A DNA stretch of 64,000 nt. Source: Ornithodoros turicata. Taxonomy: Eukaryota; Arthropoda; Arachnida; Ixodida; Argasidae. Every line of letters begins with the position of its first letter. The first letter of the stretch is position 1. Positions 24,194-36,710 of the stretch are shown here, one piece after another. Location of the stretch: NCBI RefSeq assembly GCF_037126465.1, contig NC_088201.1, positions 4,903,001 to 4,967,000 on the forward strand, given 5' to 3'. A model generated the notes under the pieces. The model had not been told where the DNA came from. It did not search any database and saw only the letters and a program-made list of their open reading frames with translations. The translations under genes were made by a program, and so were the position numbers.

Positions 24194-27100
24194 ATGGAGA
24201 AAGGAATCTATGTGTTGTCCAGAAACCGACCGTTTCTTTCACTGGTGTCTGTGATCGCTGGGGCCGTAAGTTAATACCACCAATGTTGAAGTCTCCGTTT
24301 GTACGACGCATACTTGCTAATCGTGCCTACTTATCCTAAACTAGGTTCTGGACGCATCAGATAACGACGGAGTGCCAACCAAATGCCCAGGAAATGCTTC
24401 GAACGTCGTGGACTCCGTGTTAAGGGTCCTCGACGCCGCTGACAAATATGAAGACGAAGTCGTGAGTTCCTCTATGAGGCCATTTGGTGAAGTTACAATA
24501 ACATCGCGTTTGCAGTTACAGCAGCTTGTCGAACCATTAAAGCATAAATTGAAAGTTGCTGCCGCTGAACTACGACAATCGTGCACAGTGTCTGTAATGC
24601 ACGCTGTACTGTCCAACTCAATTCAGGTGAGTTCATACTTGTGATTCGCATAACCCAGATGAAGGCATAGCGGAATCATGAATATCACTGCGTCCGAGTG
24701 TCTGCAGATGAGTGCGAGAGTTATGCATTTAGCTTGAGTTATATTTACCACTGCATTTTTATTTGTTTTTTTTGTTTTTTTTTACAGCTGCTTGCACTTC
24801 TTGAGGAATTTGAAGAAGATTATACTAAAAAGCTACATCATTCAGTACTCCTCAGTCTTCAAGAACTGGAGGGAATGAACAAGTCAGATGTCGATGACGA
24901 TGTGCAGCCTCTTGTAGTAAGGAGACTATTTATTCACAGCCTGTCCGATCGTCAACACTTTTCATCTCGACCCAGGAAACATTACAGTGTGTCCCGCCCC
25001 TTATTCGACATCTTCAAGCTCGTCTCGAAGTGACTACCGAAAAATCCTGCTACCTGAAATTTCACAGTGCAGCTGGAATGAGCAAGTTCTACGTGCAGTT
25101 TCTAGGCCAGACCTACAGGCAGGCGGCGAAGCACCCATCTAGTCCATCTATTAAGGTAAGGCCGCGAATATTTTCACTGCTGAGATTTAAGGTTTTAATA
25201 TTATTGCTTTATTAACTAATGAAGCTAGCTTAACAACAATATCACATCATTTTTGTTCAAGGTGTTGAAGACATTTGCTCTGCAGCTCGTGTGCACATGT
25301 CTTACAAAGATGTGTAATGCTATTTGTGTCCCCGATACACAACGGCAGGTCCTCATGGGCAACTTTGTTGATGCTATGGACCAGGTAACAGCTCAACATG
25401 TTGCATAATTTTTAGTAAAGCGTAACATTTTATTACTTCGTAATTGTTTCACATTGAATAGTGAAATGTTTTTCGATTAATATGAAACATGCAGGAAATT
25501 CTTTGCAGGTACTCTACCTGCTGCTTGAAACATCAAAAGACGGTCAGCTAAGTACTCTATTAGAAGCTCTCGTTACCCATGGCATGTCTCTGTATCAACT
25601 CTCTGTCGGAGACACCAAGCAGAAGGTTTATGCAGCCTGCAAAGAGGTATCTTATCACCGTATCTGGTTTGTTCCTCCCAAAACTACAGTTCCACATCAC
25701 TGTGCAGGTTCTTCAGGAAAAAGCAGTTTTAGAAAATATGCAGACCAGTATATCGAGGTAGGCGGGTCTTTCCTTCAGCTTGAGGATTAACAATGGACGT
25801 ACTCCTGTCAGATTGTTAGATTTGTTGAGTTGCACTTGTCCAGTTGTGTGCCAACATCTTTCCATTTCAGCCGTGAGCAGGCTGTACAGTACAAGAAATC
25901 CGCCAGCATCCTGGAAAGGTTTGAGGCAACGATAAACATAGCCGTGGTAGAACTGATTGTGGATAATTATATGGGGCTAATACTCGCACTCGAAAGGCTG
26001 CTCGAAGCTGCCGAACTCTACGCACGTGTAAGTATATCCAGTGTTAGGGGTAACTCGTTACTGTAACTAAGCTACTTTTTTTTTCTGTAACTTTTAGCTT
26101 AACTCGTTGCTTTTTAACTCTAGTAGACTTTAATCTTTCATCGTTAATTTCTTAGGCAAATTGAGGCTTTGTATGTATTTGTCCCTTCTATGTTGTTCCA
26201 GCCTCAGAACATTAGTTCTTTCATGTCTAGTAGCTTCTTGAGGAACGCGTTTCATTTTTTTAGGTAACTTTGTCAAAGTAACTTGGGGGTAAGTTCCTTT
26301 TGTTTGATTCTTGTTTGCAGTCGTCGCGAGCTGTGTCCTCCCTCCCTAATCAGACGACGGCCACGTATAAGCAGCACGACATAACTACAAGTAGTGTATT
26401 GAAACAGAATATTTTTCGTTTCCATTACCGCCTGCGTTACTGGCCCACATTTGTTTCTGTTTCAGGTTGCGTTACCGCGACTGTTGTTTTCGTTTCTTTT
26501 AAGTTATGGTTTTTAAGTTACGGTTTTACACACCACACCACGGTGGTGAAACACCTCGTGTCGTCACCGTTATCTAGCTGTTGTTCTTGTTGTCGCAGCA
26601 AGTAATATGGAAGTAACTTGTTACTTTCCCAGAGTAGCTTAGGAACTGTAAGTTAATTTTCATGACCAGTAACCTAACTGGTAACGAGTTCCCTCTGTCG
26701 AATAAATTCCACATCTCTGAGTATATCTACTACAACGCGGGGCATCCCACAAAATGCTTAACATTAACATAACTATCATCTTTCATGCTCAACATTAATT
26801 TGCTGTGGAACTCAATGTGCCTCAATGGTCTGTCGTTTCAGCAGCAGAAAAGCGGCAGCGCAGGGGATGGAACTGTAGACTTATCTATTGGATTTAAAGG
26901 ATCAGTCGTGGATTTTTGTGCAGCCGTCGACCAAGTGTACAATATTGTCCAGCAGGCTGTCGGTTGTTCTACGGATGAACAAAGTGAGCATAAATTACCC
27001 CAAAGTATAGTCTGCTGACTGAAAACATGTCGCTTCTCGTGCAGGGGTGACCAGCTTGCTGAGTGAACAAGCAGCTCTGGAGCAGTTGGACCCCGAGTTA

Positions 27101-30100
27101 GTTGCGGGTGCCGTTGCGCTCGCCACAGACACCAACGACCGAGGCTTGAAGACCACTTTGTCCCAGCTGCAGGTTGCTTGGGAATTTCACACGAAAAACC
27201 TTTTTCGCAACCTTTTACATCTGTGCAACCCCGATACGTTCTTTGACGCTCTCGGTAAGCTCACCGGCACCGGGCTCCACTGGCTGGCGTGGGCGTGCGG
27301 GCAAGATTATTGCGGCCTTTCTTATTTCCAGACATCAGCTTGAAGTGTGGCATCGCACAGCTTGAGCGCTCGGACGCTCGTTGTTCTGCGTTGAAGAAGA
27401 TGGTGGCTGTCGCATCTTCCGCGATCGACATTAGCAGAGTTGTATTCGAGGACGTCGGGATTCCAGAGAGCCTACAAGTAGCGGTTGACCACCTGGCAGT
27501 AGGTCTGTTCTCTTCCAAAGCTATTTATATATTGCGAGCATGCGACGAACCTAACAAATGTGCCCTGTGGTAGCGATAAGAGCTCTGAAGAATGCACCGG
27601 AAGAAAGGTACCTGAAGAGGGCCAAGGTGGTCCGTGGCTGTGCTTGCCGACTGCGGGAAGAATTGAGAGAACACCTGCCACTGTCTTCCGTCGAGTTCAC
27701 GGGAGGTACTTTCAAATCTCTCGATGAGCTATTTTGAGCTTTGCATGTCCCTTCTAATCACTTATGCGCAATGCAGAAACGCCACCTAGACTAAATAAGG
27801 CCCGATCGCCAATTGAAGCCCACCCATCATCAACCACATGGGTTGCCGAGTTGCTTGGTTAGTTGGCGGCGTGTTATAGCCTGCCGGTGTAGCGGCATGT
27901 TTATTTATTTATTTATTTACTGCAACCCTCAAGGCTCTGGGGAGCATTACAGAGGGGATTGGGCACGATAACACATACATAACGTAACAATAACATGTTA
28001 ATTGCAAAAAAAGAGAAAAAAACAGTAAAGATAATGTTAATGTGATAGATTCGATCAATAATAACGTGTAAATAGCACTATTAAAAACCGTGATAAGACC
28101 AACACAGAAAGGACTAAATAAAGAAATTTTACGCGTTGCGCAGGGGGGACCATGCGTCCTGGGCCAACTTCACAGGGAACTGTGCCAACATTTGTGCCCG
28201 AGGGAAAACCCCCCGAAAACTGGGTCACCTCCCAGTCTCGGCACGGAGGGCGATCACGTTAAGCCACTAAGCGACTGCAGCTGGTACCTACAGGCGTTTC
28301 TGCATTAGAAACCGTCCGTGATGATTTGTTGATGCAGACGACATCGTGACTACGAAGTCGTAATGTCGTCTGCTCACGCCCATGCTGTGAGAGGGTAGTG
28401 TACCGCTCCTGGTGATGAAACTACCCAGAGGAGGACCTTCTTTAATGGTTTAGGAGACGTTAGATGCAAGCACAACATTACTGGTGCCAAGTATAGTAGC
28501 ATTCTCTGTGTACTTAAGAGACGGGAGTTTAGGCCGCCGATTCACATGTAATGCACCTCAATCCAATCTGGACATGACTATTGGTGAGCGCTCGCAGCTC
28601 CGAGTTTTGTGGTTGAGTGCTATACATGTTGGTTGATTGATTGATTGAATGGGAGGTTTCTGGCGCAGCGACAACGATATACATGTTGGTTTGTTTCGGG
28701 AAGCAACTAGAGTAATTTGCTGAAGAGGCATTACTAAGGCCCCGGGGTCTCTGCGAAATATCGCGGAATCCTTTGTTTGGCGAGGAATTTCAGGGAATCC
28801 CTTATTTTTAGGGGTGTGCAGTTATTCGAGTTTTCGAATTAAATATCAATCACTCGAAGTATTTCATTCGCGAATCGAATACCCAATATTCAGATTTCCG
28901 AATATATCCGACTGTTCGCCGAACACGAACGACACCTCCCGAAAGTGGACTTCACCTGACGCTTCCCTGCACGAGATGAAGCCTGCTTTACGAAATTGCC
29001 CATACTGCAGGACCAACACGGACACATTGTAGTTTAGCTTAAGATAACGTTAGCCCAAGTTTATTGTGCATACTCCGCCTGAGGAAGGGGCGGCGCCCCT
29101 CCCGTGTGCAGTTTAGCGGAGGCAGTGGGGGATTTTGATTTGATGTTTGCGAGTTTGCCTAGACTCTTAAATAATGCCTACAGCCCAGAAACAAGAAGGG
29201 TGTCCTAAAGATGTAACTTCCACAGGGCATGTATTGTAAGCTCCTTCCTATAATCTTCCTATAACCTCTGTAGATATCATGTATCTAATGCTGAGCCGCA
29301 ACAGTGCTTCGAATCTGTAATTTTATAAACTATTTTTTGTTACCACATTATCCGAGAAAATTAAGTGTTTCCCATTTCAAGCAGCCGTTGACTACTCCGT
29401 GCAAAACCGCGGAATTTACGAGTCGGTGCCGCAGAATTTCGAATTTGCCGCAGCAGGAAACCGTGGGCCTTAGGCATTACACTCTGACCAGAGGTCCATT
29501 CCTGCTCAGCTTCTGCTATTTTCTGAGCTGCAGCAGTGTCACCACTCCTACAGTTAAATTTGCTTCCAGAGGCCGATTCCACAAAGCTAAGTTGTCAAGA
29601 GCAAGATGTTGAGAGCTCCAAGGACACGTGCCCTGTCTTGGATGTCACAAGTAAACTGCACCTAGCAGCATGCTCCTGAGCTTGAGACTAACACGCGTAA
29701 AATTTTATTTTAGAAATTCTGAATCAAATGCGCGTCTCTGTGCAAGACAGCACAATTGGACCTGTGTCGGATAACGTGACTTCCGTGACATTTCAACGCA
29801 AAGACGTCAGTAAAATATTTCCCAGGTAAATACACTTTGATGGCAAAGCACAGTTAAGTAGAATTCTTGCTGCGTTGATAGTTTCAGTTGTCGGGACTTG
29901 CCCCAAGTATCCCAAAGACTCGAGACGTCTGTTCTTCGGAATAAAGGTTTGGCATCCATCCTGCAGATGACTGAGCAGCAACGACTCAAGCACACAATAC
30001 GTCTTAGTAAGGTAAGAGAGGCCAGTATATACACAGGGTGTCCCAGCTAAATGCGAACATATTGTTTAAAAATATATATATCGCTTTTTCCAAGATGAAA

Positions 30101-33100
30101 TCAATTGCAATATAGCATATGCAGAAGGGCACTCCTTAGGAGGGCATTAGCGAACTCCTAAGGCAATGTCTTAATTAACTTTAGATAATGAACTTTTTAA
30201 TTATAAAAGCTACGAAGTTGTCCCAATGAGAACATCTGACCTCCTACGTCACCTGATACCGGAGCCGTTTTCACAACAAAAAATCCGTTCGATAGATCGC
30301 CCGCAAAAAATTCGTGAAGGAACACCTTTTCTTTTTTTCTTTTTTCGTTGCGCATCTTCGGAGACGCGTCTTTCCTTCACCCCCAATGTGGGAGGGTGAA
30401 GGAGCACAGTGCCGCCTCATGCGTCGAAGATGAGCTTTAACTTGCGGAAACAAAACAAATGTATCGGGTGACTCTATATCGCAACTGTTCTTACCTTGGG
30501 TTGCATTTTCGGGTTTCTTTTAATCTTTTACCAGGACGCAAGAGGCCATAGTGTGCTCTTTCACCCTCTCATATTGGGGGTGAAGGAAGGACGCGTCTCC
30601 GAAGATGCGCAACGAATAAAATATAGAGAAAAAAATGGTGTTCCTTAACGAATTTTTTGCGGACGATCTATCGAACGGATTTTTGTTCTGAAAACGGCTC
30701 CGGCATCAGGTGACCGAAGAGATGAGATGTTCTCATTGGGACAACTTCGTAGCTTTTATAATTAAAAAGTTCATTATCGAAAGTTAATTAAGACATTGCC
30801 TTAGGAGTCTGCTAATGCCCTCCTAAGGAGTGCCCTTCAGCATTGACTATATTGAAATTGATTTCATTTCGGAAAAAGTGATATATATATTTTTTAAAAA
30901 TACGTTCGCATTTAGCTGGGACACCCTGTACATATATATCTGTGCAATCTTGTTTACAACACACTTTCAGGAAGCTATAGGGCATACAGAAATGGGGCAG
31001 TGGATACAGAACAACAGCTCAGTCTGCACACTTGCTGTCAAGATGAAGCATTTGGCATCACAGCTAAGAAGTGATAAGGTTGTCTCATTTTAATTCAAGA
31101 TTATTTTTTATGGGATTACGTTGAACTGTGCAAGGAAACATTTCTAGTGTTGTACCAAGGCTGGTTTTAGTGAGAAGCATATATGTGTCATTCCTAATGC
31201 TGCTATAGAATTTGCAGGATGCTCGCAGTGCCGTAACCAAGCTGTCTCTGACGACCGCGAGGTTCGTCGAAGAACTGCGTATCGTACAATCCCATCTTGA
31301 AACACAAGCGCAGCATGTTGCGTAAGTGCTGGCTTTATAGGATTTCAGCTTAGTAAAACCAGAGCTATGAAATGGTGGGACACTATTCTCTCATGTTAGA
31401 CACGCCAGCAAGTTGGGAAGGCTATGCTTGGACCTCACTTGCTGTGCTGACAAGTTCAGCATCACTGCAGCAACCATCCATGAAAGCGCAGTGAGTTAGC
31501 AGCCACAACCTCTTTGCCCGGCAAATTTGTGATTTTGTAATGTGGTGACCTCCTTGTGCTTATATGTCAATGCACCTACACAAGACAGGGCCTACTCAAA
31601 GTAACAGCATACTCATGCAAGTGTGATGAACTTGAGGAGGTACATTCCAGCGCATTCCTTTCTCAGAGTGACATGCTAGAAATGAATGGGACCGTACGAA
31701 CTTATAGAAAAATGCCTAGGTATACCCAGTCACAAGTTGTTTGCAAGTCCGTACGTACCCATTCGCTGCTACCGTGTGACTCTGAGAAAGGAATGCGCCG
31801 AAGCGTGTTCTGTAAACTTTTGTCCAGCACTGTACAAGTGCAGTCTTTGGAACATTGCCGCTACTATATAACATCGTGGAGAACTACAATAATCTACCAT
31901 CTTATTACAAGCATTGAGCTCTTCAGAGCTCATTTCACATGCAGTACCTGATGCGAACATCACTATGTTTCCAGCCAGCAGTCATAACCCTGCAAAATTA
32001 TTGGCAATATAACTGCAAGGTTACTCGCTATCATCGCTCGCTGACAAGAGGATATTCTGTGAGCAAGCCCTGTGCATCTAGGTGCTGTTGGCTAGTGCCA
32101 CGAACTGAAAGTGGCGGACTCTCGTTAATTCGAACTCGAGGGGGTCTGGGATATTTGTTCGAATAAAGCGAAGTTCGAACTAACGAAAGACTTCTCTTCT
32201 GGAAGGGGGCTTCGCTATGCAGGGAGCACGTGCAGACAGAGGTGCCTTGTTATACGTTCGCGGTACCGGTTTCACTTTAGGATGCGTTTAAATGATATTG
32301 GCGTAATTGAAATCGTTGCTGCTGCTGCCAAACTCCGCCACCATCCGCGTTTCGTTCCCGATACCGAACCGATGGTTACGGCGGAGAAAACAGCCAGAGC
32401 GCGTCCTGGCCGTCACGACTTTGAAGGAAATGCGAAACTTATATGTTCACAAAAAAAATCATTTACAGTAAAACCCGCGGATAACATTATCTCGTATAAC
32501 GATATCCCCCGTAAAACGATGCTTTATGATTTTACCGTCAAAATATACATTGTTTCTATGGGGGGAACGACCCGCGTACAGCGACGGAGACTGCGGTTCC
32601 GAGTACTCGTCTAACGATGTTGTTCTAAAGCGAGCTTCTCCTAAAGCACGCAGGCGCTAGGTGAAGCAGACTTGCGGAATGGTGACGTGTAATGTTGCCT
32701 AAAGTTGTCCTGATATGTTCCCTGGTCCCTTCCAAGAGTCCTGGTCGCTGTTTTTCCAAGCCAGTGCGATGTCACACAGCTTCGCGTTTTTTTGAAGCAT
32801 CTGTTTCTTTTTGTTTTGCTATACGCGGGCTGGAGCGCGACTTTTCGGGGACGCGCTATTTAGGTCAGCCCTCGTTTAACGGTGTACCCCGTATAACGAT
32901 GGAATTCGTGATTACCGTCAATATCGTTATATGCGGGCTGGAGCGCGACTTTTCGGGGACGCGCTATTTAGGTCAGCCCTCGTTTAACGGTGTACCCCGT
33001 ATAACGATGGAATTCGTAATTACCGTCAATATCGTTATACGCGGGTTACACTTCAATTATGAAGCAACCGTTTCCTGGAGCGAGACTGTTAGCATCGCTT

Positions 33101-34606
33101 TCGATTTGAACCAAATTAAAAGCGCGGCGTCCGAATTTTCCGCAAAAATAGCGCGCTGTCATACCCAGCGCCGATGCTACATCAGATGCACTTGGCAAAG
33201 GCACTGGTTCATGGCGTGGATCGTCCTAATCTTCGTCGATACAGTCCGCACGGTCCTCTAGTGTAGTTCGGCTGGCGCACGCCGGTGATTTATCCAGACC
33301 CCCCTATACACCCCCAACACTCCCAAAATGTTCAGTGACACCTCCCTAACTGTTTCACCTGTGTAGCCCCTACAGGGGGTGCCCTTGTGAATTCAGCTTT
33401 AGACACATGTCGGTAATGATATGTTAAGCTGTAATGACGTAACTACAATAATGACCCACCCCTCCATTCTTGGGATTCTGGATAAACCACTGGCGCACGC
33501 GGCGTCGATGATGCGATAAGCATCAATCAAGAGCCCAAGTCTCTACGCCGACGTCTACGCTGACACGATGCCAGTTAGGGAAATAAACGATGCCAGTGAA
33601 CGGGTTGTAGAACGATTTTGACAGTCGCGAAGTCATAAAAGCGAGGGACGCCACGCCCTTCACGCAACACCTCCTATAGATAGCAGAAGGCCTGCGCTCT
33701 ATACCTATAACTCACGCAGGCCTGCGTGAGCTTTGCGAGCTGCTTCGAGCTTTTCTCTTCCCCGTGTGACGTGCGCAGGCCTTCTACTATCTAGGAGGTG
33801 TTGCTTCGCGGCCTCAACAGTAAGAGAGGGGACGGAGGGAGAAACGCAAGCGTTCGCGTAAGCTTCTTGCTGCTGTCCTCAAAGGTCAAAGCGTCCCCGA
33901 ACAGAACAAAATGCGGGAAAGTCACGGTCGACATGGTCATTGGTGGACCCGACGGACTTGAAAACCCTTTGGGAACTCCACAGCGCTAACGCAAGACAGC
34001 ATCCTCAGCCAAAAACGAGCCTTTCGGGCTTCCTCCGCACAGCTTTCATAACCCATGGCGCGCCCACACAGACACGTCTGAACCTGTCGACCACCTCAGC
34101 TACATATTGCCGCTTGCCCGCGCCCCGCTTTTCTGCTTCCGGACGAGAGTTCGAATTATCCGGAGGTTCGAATTAACGAGATTCTACTTATACATGGTAA
34201 TTCAACTGTTTCAGACAAGTAGAGTTGCTGTGGCAGAAGTAATTGAGCAACTTCTGATGCTGGTTTCCACATCTTTGAACCTGCTCCTGCAAGTGTGTGG
34301 ACAGGTAATGGCTTCTGTGTGCGCTTCTTTGTAATCGCTTAAACTAGATAGGTTAGTAGGGCTCATCCTGCAAGTGCTGAATTGTCTTCTGCATTAGAAG
34401 AAATCCAGGGCGAGGAATACTTGGAACATGCGCTGTGGTGCATCTCGTATACCCAACTGTTTCAGCGACTGTATATGAATGGTCACTTGACACAACTGTT
34501 TCTATCCTTTCTAGGAGCACAAGGACAAAAATAGATCCCTGCTTCTAAATCATTCCAATATGAGCAGGATATGGGTGTTGAAGTTACCATCTTGCTGTGG
34601 TACTGA
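24194..34606 (+). CDS. Divergent alpha-catenin/vinculin family protein
   Basis: Twenty exons join in phase to 857 aa: 24194-24265, 24345-24626, 24788-24916, 24988-25155, 25262-25384, 25509-25646, 25708-25757, 25871-26027, 26842-26983, 27045-27254, 27332-27502, 27574-27705, 27777-27857, 29714-29825, 29888-30011, 30971-31078, 31218-31321, 31400-31490, 34215-34304 and 34517-34606. The family links cadherins or integrins to actin through helical bundles. By eye the product follows alpha-catenin across its length. Examples are LGQTYRQAAKHPSS (family TASQACLQHPD region), EQLDPELVAGAVALA then AWEFHTKNLFRNLL, SLKCGIAQLERSD, and near the C-terminus HASKLGRLCLDLTCCADKF then a final actin-binding-type helix. 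Identity is low, so orthology to alpha-catenin, alpha-catulin or vinculin is open. The basic C-terminal tail of alpha-catenin is missing. The first exon, the weak GTCTGT donor after 27502 and the last exon are the least certain. A polyadenylation signal follows at 34904. Confidence 0.7.
26045..26696. mobile_element. TIR element with GTAACTNGTTAC repeats
   Basis: A 652-bp element in the intron between the exons ending 26027 and starting 26842. Ends are TAGGGGTAACTCGTTACTGT and GGTAACGAGTTCCCTCT, with several GTAACTTGTTAC-like palindromes between. The terminus fits the hAT type, but no matching 8-bp duplication was found. Confidence 0.65.
27893..28125. repeat. TTTA microsatellite-headed repeat
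   Basis: A run of TTTA units at about 27900-27920 is followed by CTGCAACCCTCAAGGCTCTG and an A-rich stretch. It looks like a dispersed repeat or LINE/SINE fragment. It lies within the 1.9-kb intron 27858-29713. Confidence 0.45.
28143..28275 (-). mobile_element. tRNA-derived SINE, partial copy 2
   Basis: Shares GCGTCCTGGGCC, ACTGTGCCAACATTTGT and TCACCTCCCAGTCTCGGC with the copy at 3231-3487, in the same orientation. It lacks much of the body, including the CTCAGACAGCACAG block, and the A-tail. Confidence 0.6.
28735..29472. mobile_element. hAT-like element, TAAGGCCC family, copy 1
   Basis: A 738-bp element with ends TAAGGCCC and GGGCCTTA, flanked by a perfect 8-bp duplication GGCATTAC (28727-28734 and 29473-29480). 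The ends carry GCGGAATTT-type motifs. It lies in the same catenin-like intron as the two repeats before it. The copy at 52453-53079 is inverted relative to it. Confidence 0.9.
30033..30929. mobile_element. Foldback element with about 400-bp arms
   Basis: An 897-bp inverted repeat that begins ACAGGGTGTCCCAGCTAAAT and ends with the reverse complement. The arms (about 30033-30440 and 30540-30929) match with scattered differences and surround a loop of about 100 bp. It lies in the intron 30012-30970 and fills nearly all of it, ending only 41 bp before the next exon. A fragment of one arm is at 38107-38460. Confidence 0.88.
32821..33036. repeat. 108-bp tandem duplication
   Basis: Two nearly identical 108-bp units start at 32821 and 32929 (ATACGCGGGCTGGAGCGCGA type), with the start of a third at 33037. 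The length is a multiple of three, which makes a repetitive open frame, but the sequence is of transposon type and no protein family is recognised. Confidence 0.9.
33283..33492. mobile_element. hAT-like MITE, TTTATCCAGA family, copy 2
   Basis: A 210-bp element with ends CGGTGATTTATCCAGA and TCTGGATAAACCACTG, flanked by a perfect 8-bp duplication GCGCACGC (33275-33282 and 33493-33500). It is nested in the composite element 32113-34187 and is homologous to 3780-4006. Confidence 0.92.
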
Positions 34607-34903
34607 TAGCTCTGTCTGAGACCAAATGAACCCAGGAGGGTTGGAAGATGGTTCTGTACATGGGAAGGACTGGTAGACCAAGACGTGCTAGTATCACCAG
34701 TATATTGTCACGGATAGTATGAAGGTGCTGAAGATATCAGTCTACGGATCTATGATGTCCTCCTAAAAACCGCTTCCGTAATAACTACGCCCACTGACAT
34801 CACCATCCAGGATATCCATGGCCTTGCCAGCATCACAGCCGTATTCAAGACCGCAGAAACAACATACTTTAGGATTTTATTTTACTTCTTCGTGTGGAAG
34901 CTC

Positions 34904-34909
34904 AATAAA
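34904..34909 (+). other. Polyadenylation signal of the catenin-like gene
   Basis: AATAAA about 300 bp after the inferred stop codon, followed within 30 bp by T-rich sequence. It is the only canonical hexamer noticed close downstream, and it supports the gene ending here. Confidence 0.6.
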
Positions 34910-34984
34910 AGGCATTCCTCAATGTCGTTACTTCCATCACATCACTGTGGTGTCTGAACATTACTTTTTAAAAAAAACTCTGCG

Positions 34985-35220
34985 TTAGCACAGCAAAGCA
35001 ACTTTGTCTATGAGCGGCGTACAGATATGGACATGATGGAGAGAGGACAACTTCAGGAAAGGGGAGTATAATATGGGGGTCAGAGTGCAACCTGTCATCT
35101 GGGGGCAGACATCTCTCTGGAAAGTCTATCAGAAAACCTCAGACAGCACAGTCAGAGGTAGGGTTCGAACTCGCCGCCTTTGGAGTAACCACCAATACGC
35201 TGTGCAAGTGCGTCTCTGCG
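34985..35220 (-). mobile_element. tRNA-derived SINE, copy 3
   Basis: Shares CTATGAGCGGCGTACAGA, AACCTCAGACAGCACAG and a B-box-like GAGTTCGAACC (minus strand, 35161-35172) with copy 1. An A-tail-like run precedes it at about 34970-34978. It is more diverged than copies 1 and 4. Confidence 0.65.
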
Positions 35221-36710
35221 CATGAAAGGAGGCAGTGAGAGGGAAGAGGGAGGGTGCCGCCGTAGCCAATGGGACTTCCCGAGTGGAGTAGACGGGAGAG
35301 GAGATATGCGCAGAACGCTCGGCTTCTTGCAGATAGGGTTGCTACCTTTCGTAGTGAAAAATACCGGCTGAGGAAGTGGAATAGAGGGAAAGGAGGAAAT
35401 GTTCACGGGAAAGGGAAGTGGGTGAGGTGAAGAGAGTATACAGAGAAAGAAAAGAACGAGCGTACTCGCTCAAGACAACAATGATAATAATAATGAATAA
35501 CTAACAAAACGGCTCGTGACAACTGAGTTGTGTCTGTGCTCCAGATTTATTCAAGCTGTAGTGGAATGTTGAAAGGAAAACCCCGTAAAAGCCCCCTATG
35601 AAAGGTGTTGAGCCACAAATACAGGCAAAAGGCTGCCAGTATCAGCTTCCTACCGGCAGAGCGAGCAAATAACCGGCCATGCCGGTATAATACCGGCCTG
35701 GTGGCAATCCTACTTGCAGGGCGTATTGAGCGGATGTTTTGTCCACTTGGCCATACCACTGGTCCGAACGTTACTAACAAGAGCGAACTGTCCTCCGCAC
35801 ATCAACCAATGCGAAATATCTAGGTCGTTTATCCAACACAAAGTACCAGTGACGGTGTCTGCTTGTTTTGGCAGATTTCCCGCTCATTGATGACCTCGTG
35901 ATAGAGCTTCCTGTGTTCTTTCTTCATTACCGCCTACTTATTGCAGTCTAGACTGGAAGGGAAACCTTGAAAACCCTTGAAACAAAGTCCCTGTTTCAAC
36001 AGATATCTACCTGAGAAACGTCATCATGACGTTGGTAGACAGACGGAGACCTATAACTAATCGGAAGGGGAGGGCTGGGACTAGGTTCCACGAACGGTTA
36101 CTTGTTGGCTGCCTCCTATTGAAAGAAAAGTAGGACTGGAGGTCGCGTCCCTTTCAAAGACCATCGTAATCCCCTCAAGACCGTGGCTTTCGGGCGCGAC
36201 CTTATTCTCCCCTAGCTTTGAGCGTAGTTCAACTCTAACCAAATTGGTGGCGCTGTCGAACACTATATGACGTCATTTGTTTACAAATACTTCAATATAC
36301 CGGTACTTCCAACAACGATTCTTCTTCCCAGAAGAACAGTCTCTGCTCGAAAGAGTCTACTTGAATTTCGGGAGTATTTCTTCACGATAACTGTCACTTA
36401 ACGGACAACGCCCGACTCCAAGTATCCCCAGCTCCATCTGACTCCTAAACCAACTGTTCTGTATGTTCGCACTGGTCAGACCAAACGTAGACTGGTGTTG
36501 TTCCTTCATTTGGCTACACTTAGAGCACTGAGCCAACAGTGCCAACACTGCACTGAGTTGTGCCAACATTCTCTGGTATACGCTGGAGTGTACGTAACAG
36601 GATGTAAGCTTTTCCCACGAACAGATGAAGTCAACAGTTCGGTTAGTATCAGCGATAAGTATAGCGGTTAGTATAAGTATATAGTATAAGCGATAAAACC
36701 CCAGTGCAGG
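35221..36710. other. Intergenic DNA, nothing coding recognised
   Basis: Contains a fragment of the 12432 foldback repeat near 36325-36350 and, at its right end, the GCGATAAAACCCCAGTGCAG repeat that the next element interrupts. Open frames are short and unsupported. Confidence 0.4.

Larger units (their letters stand above)
32113..34187. mobile_element. Mariner-like composite element beside an exon
   Basis: The left end (CGGACTCTCGTTAATTCGAA near 32113) and right end (TTCGAATTAACGAGATTCTA, ending about 34187) are inverted repeats. The interior holds GTATAACGAT-rich sequence with a 108-bp tandem repeat and a nested hAT-like MITE. The right end lies about 28 bp before the exon starting at 34215. 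Bases 31491-32112 and 34188-34214 are otherwise plain intron. Outer limits are approximate. Confidence 0.65.

Noticed and set aside
32692..33261. 189-codon plus-strand frame with internal repeat
   Set aside because: Kept open by a tandem 108-bp repeat inside transposon DNA.
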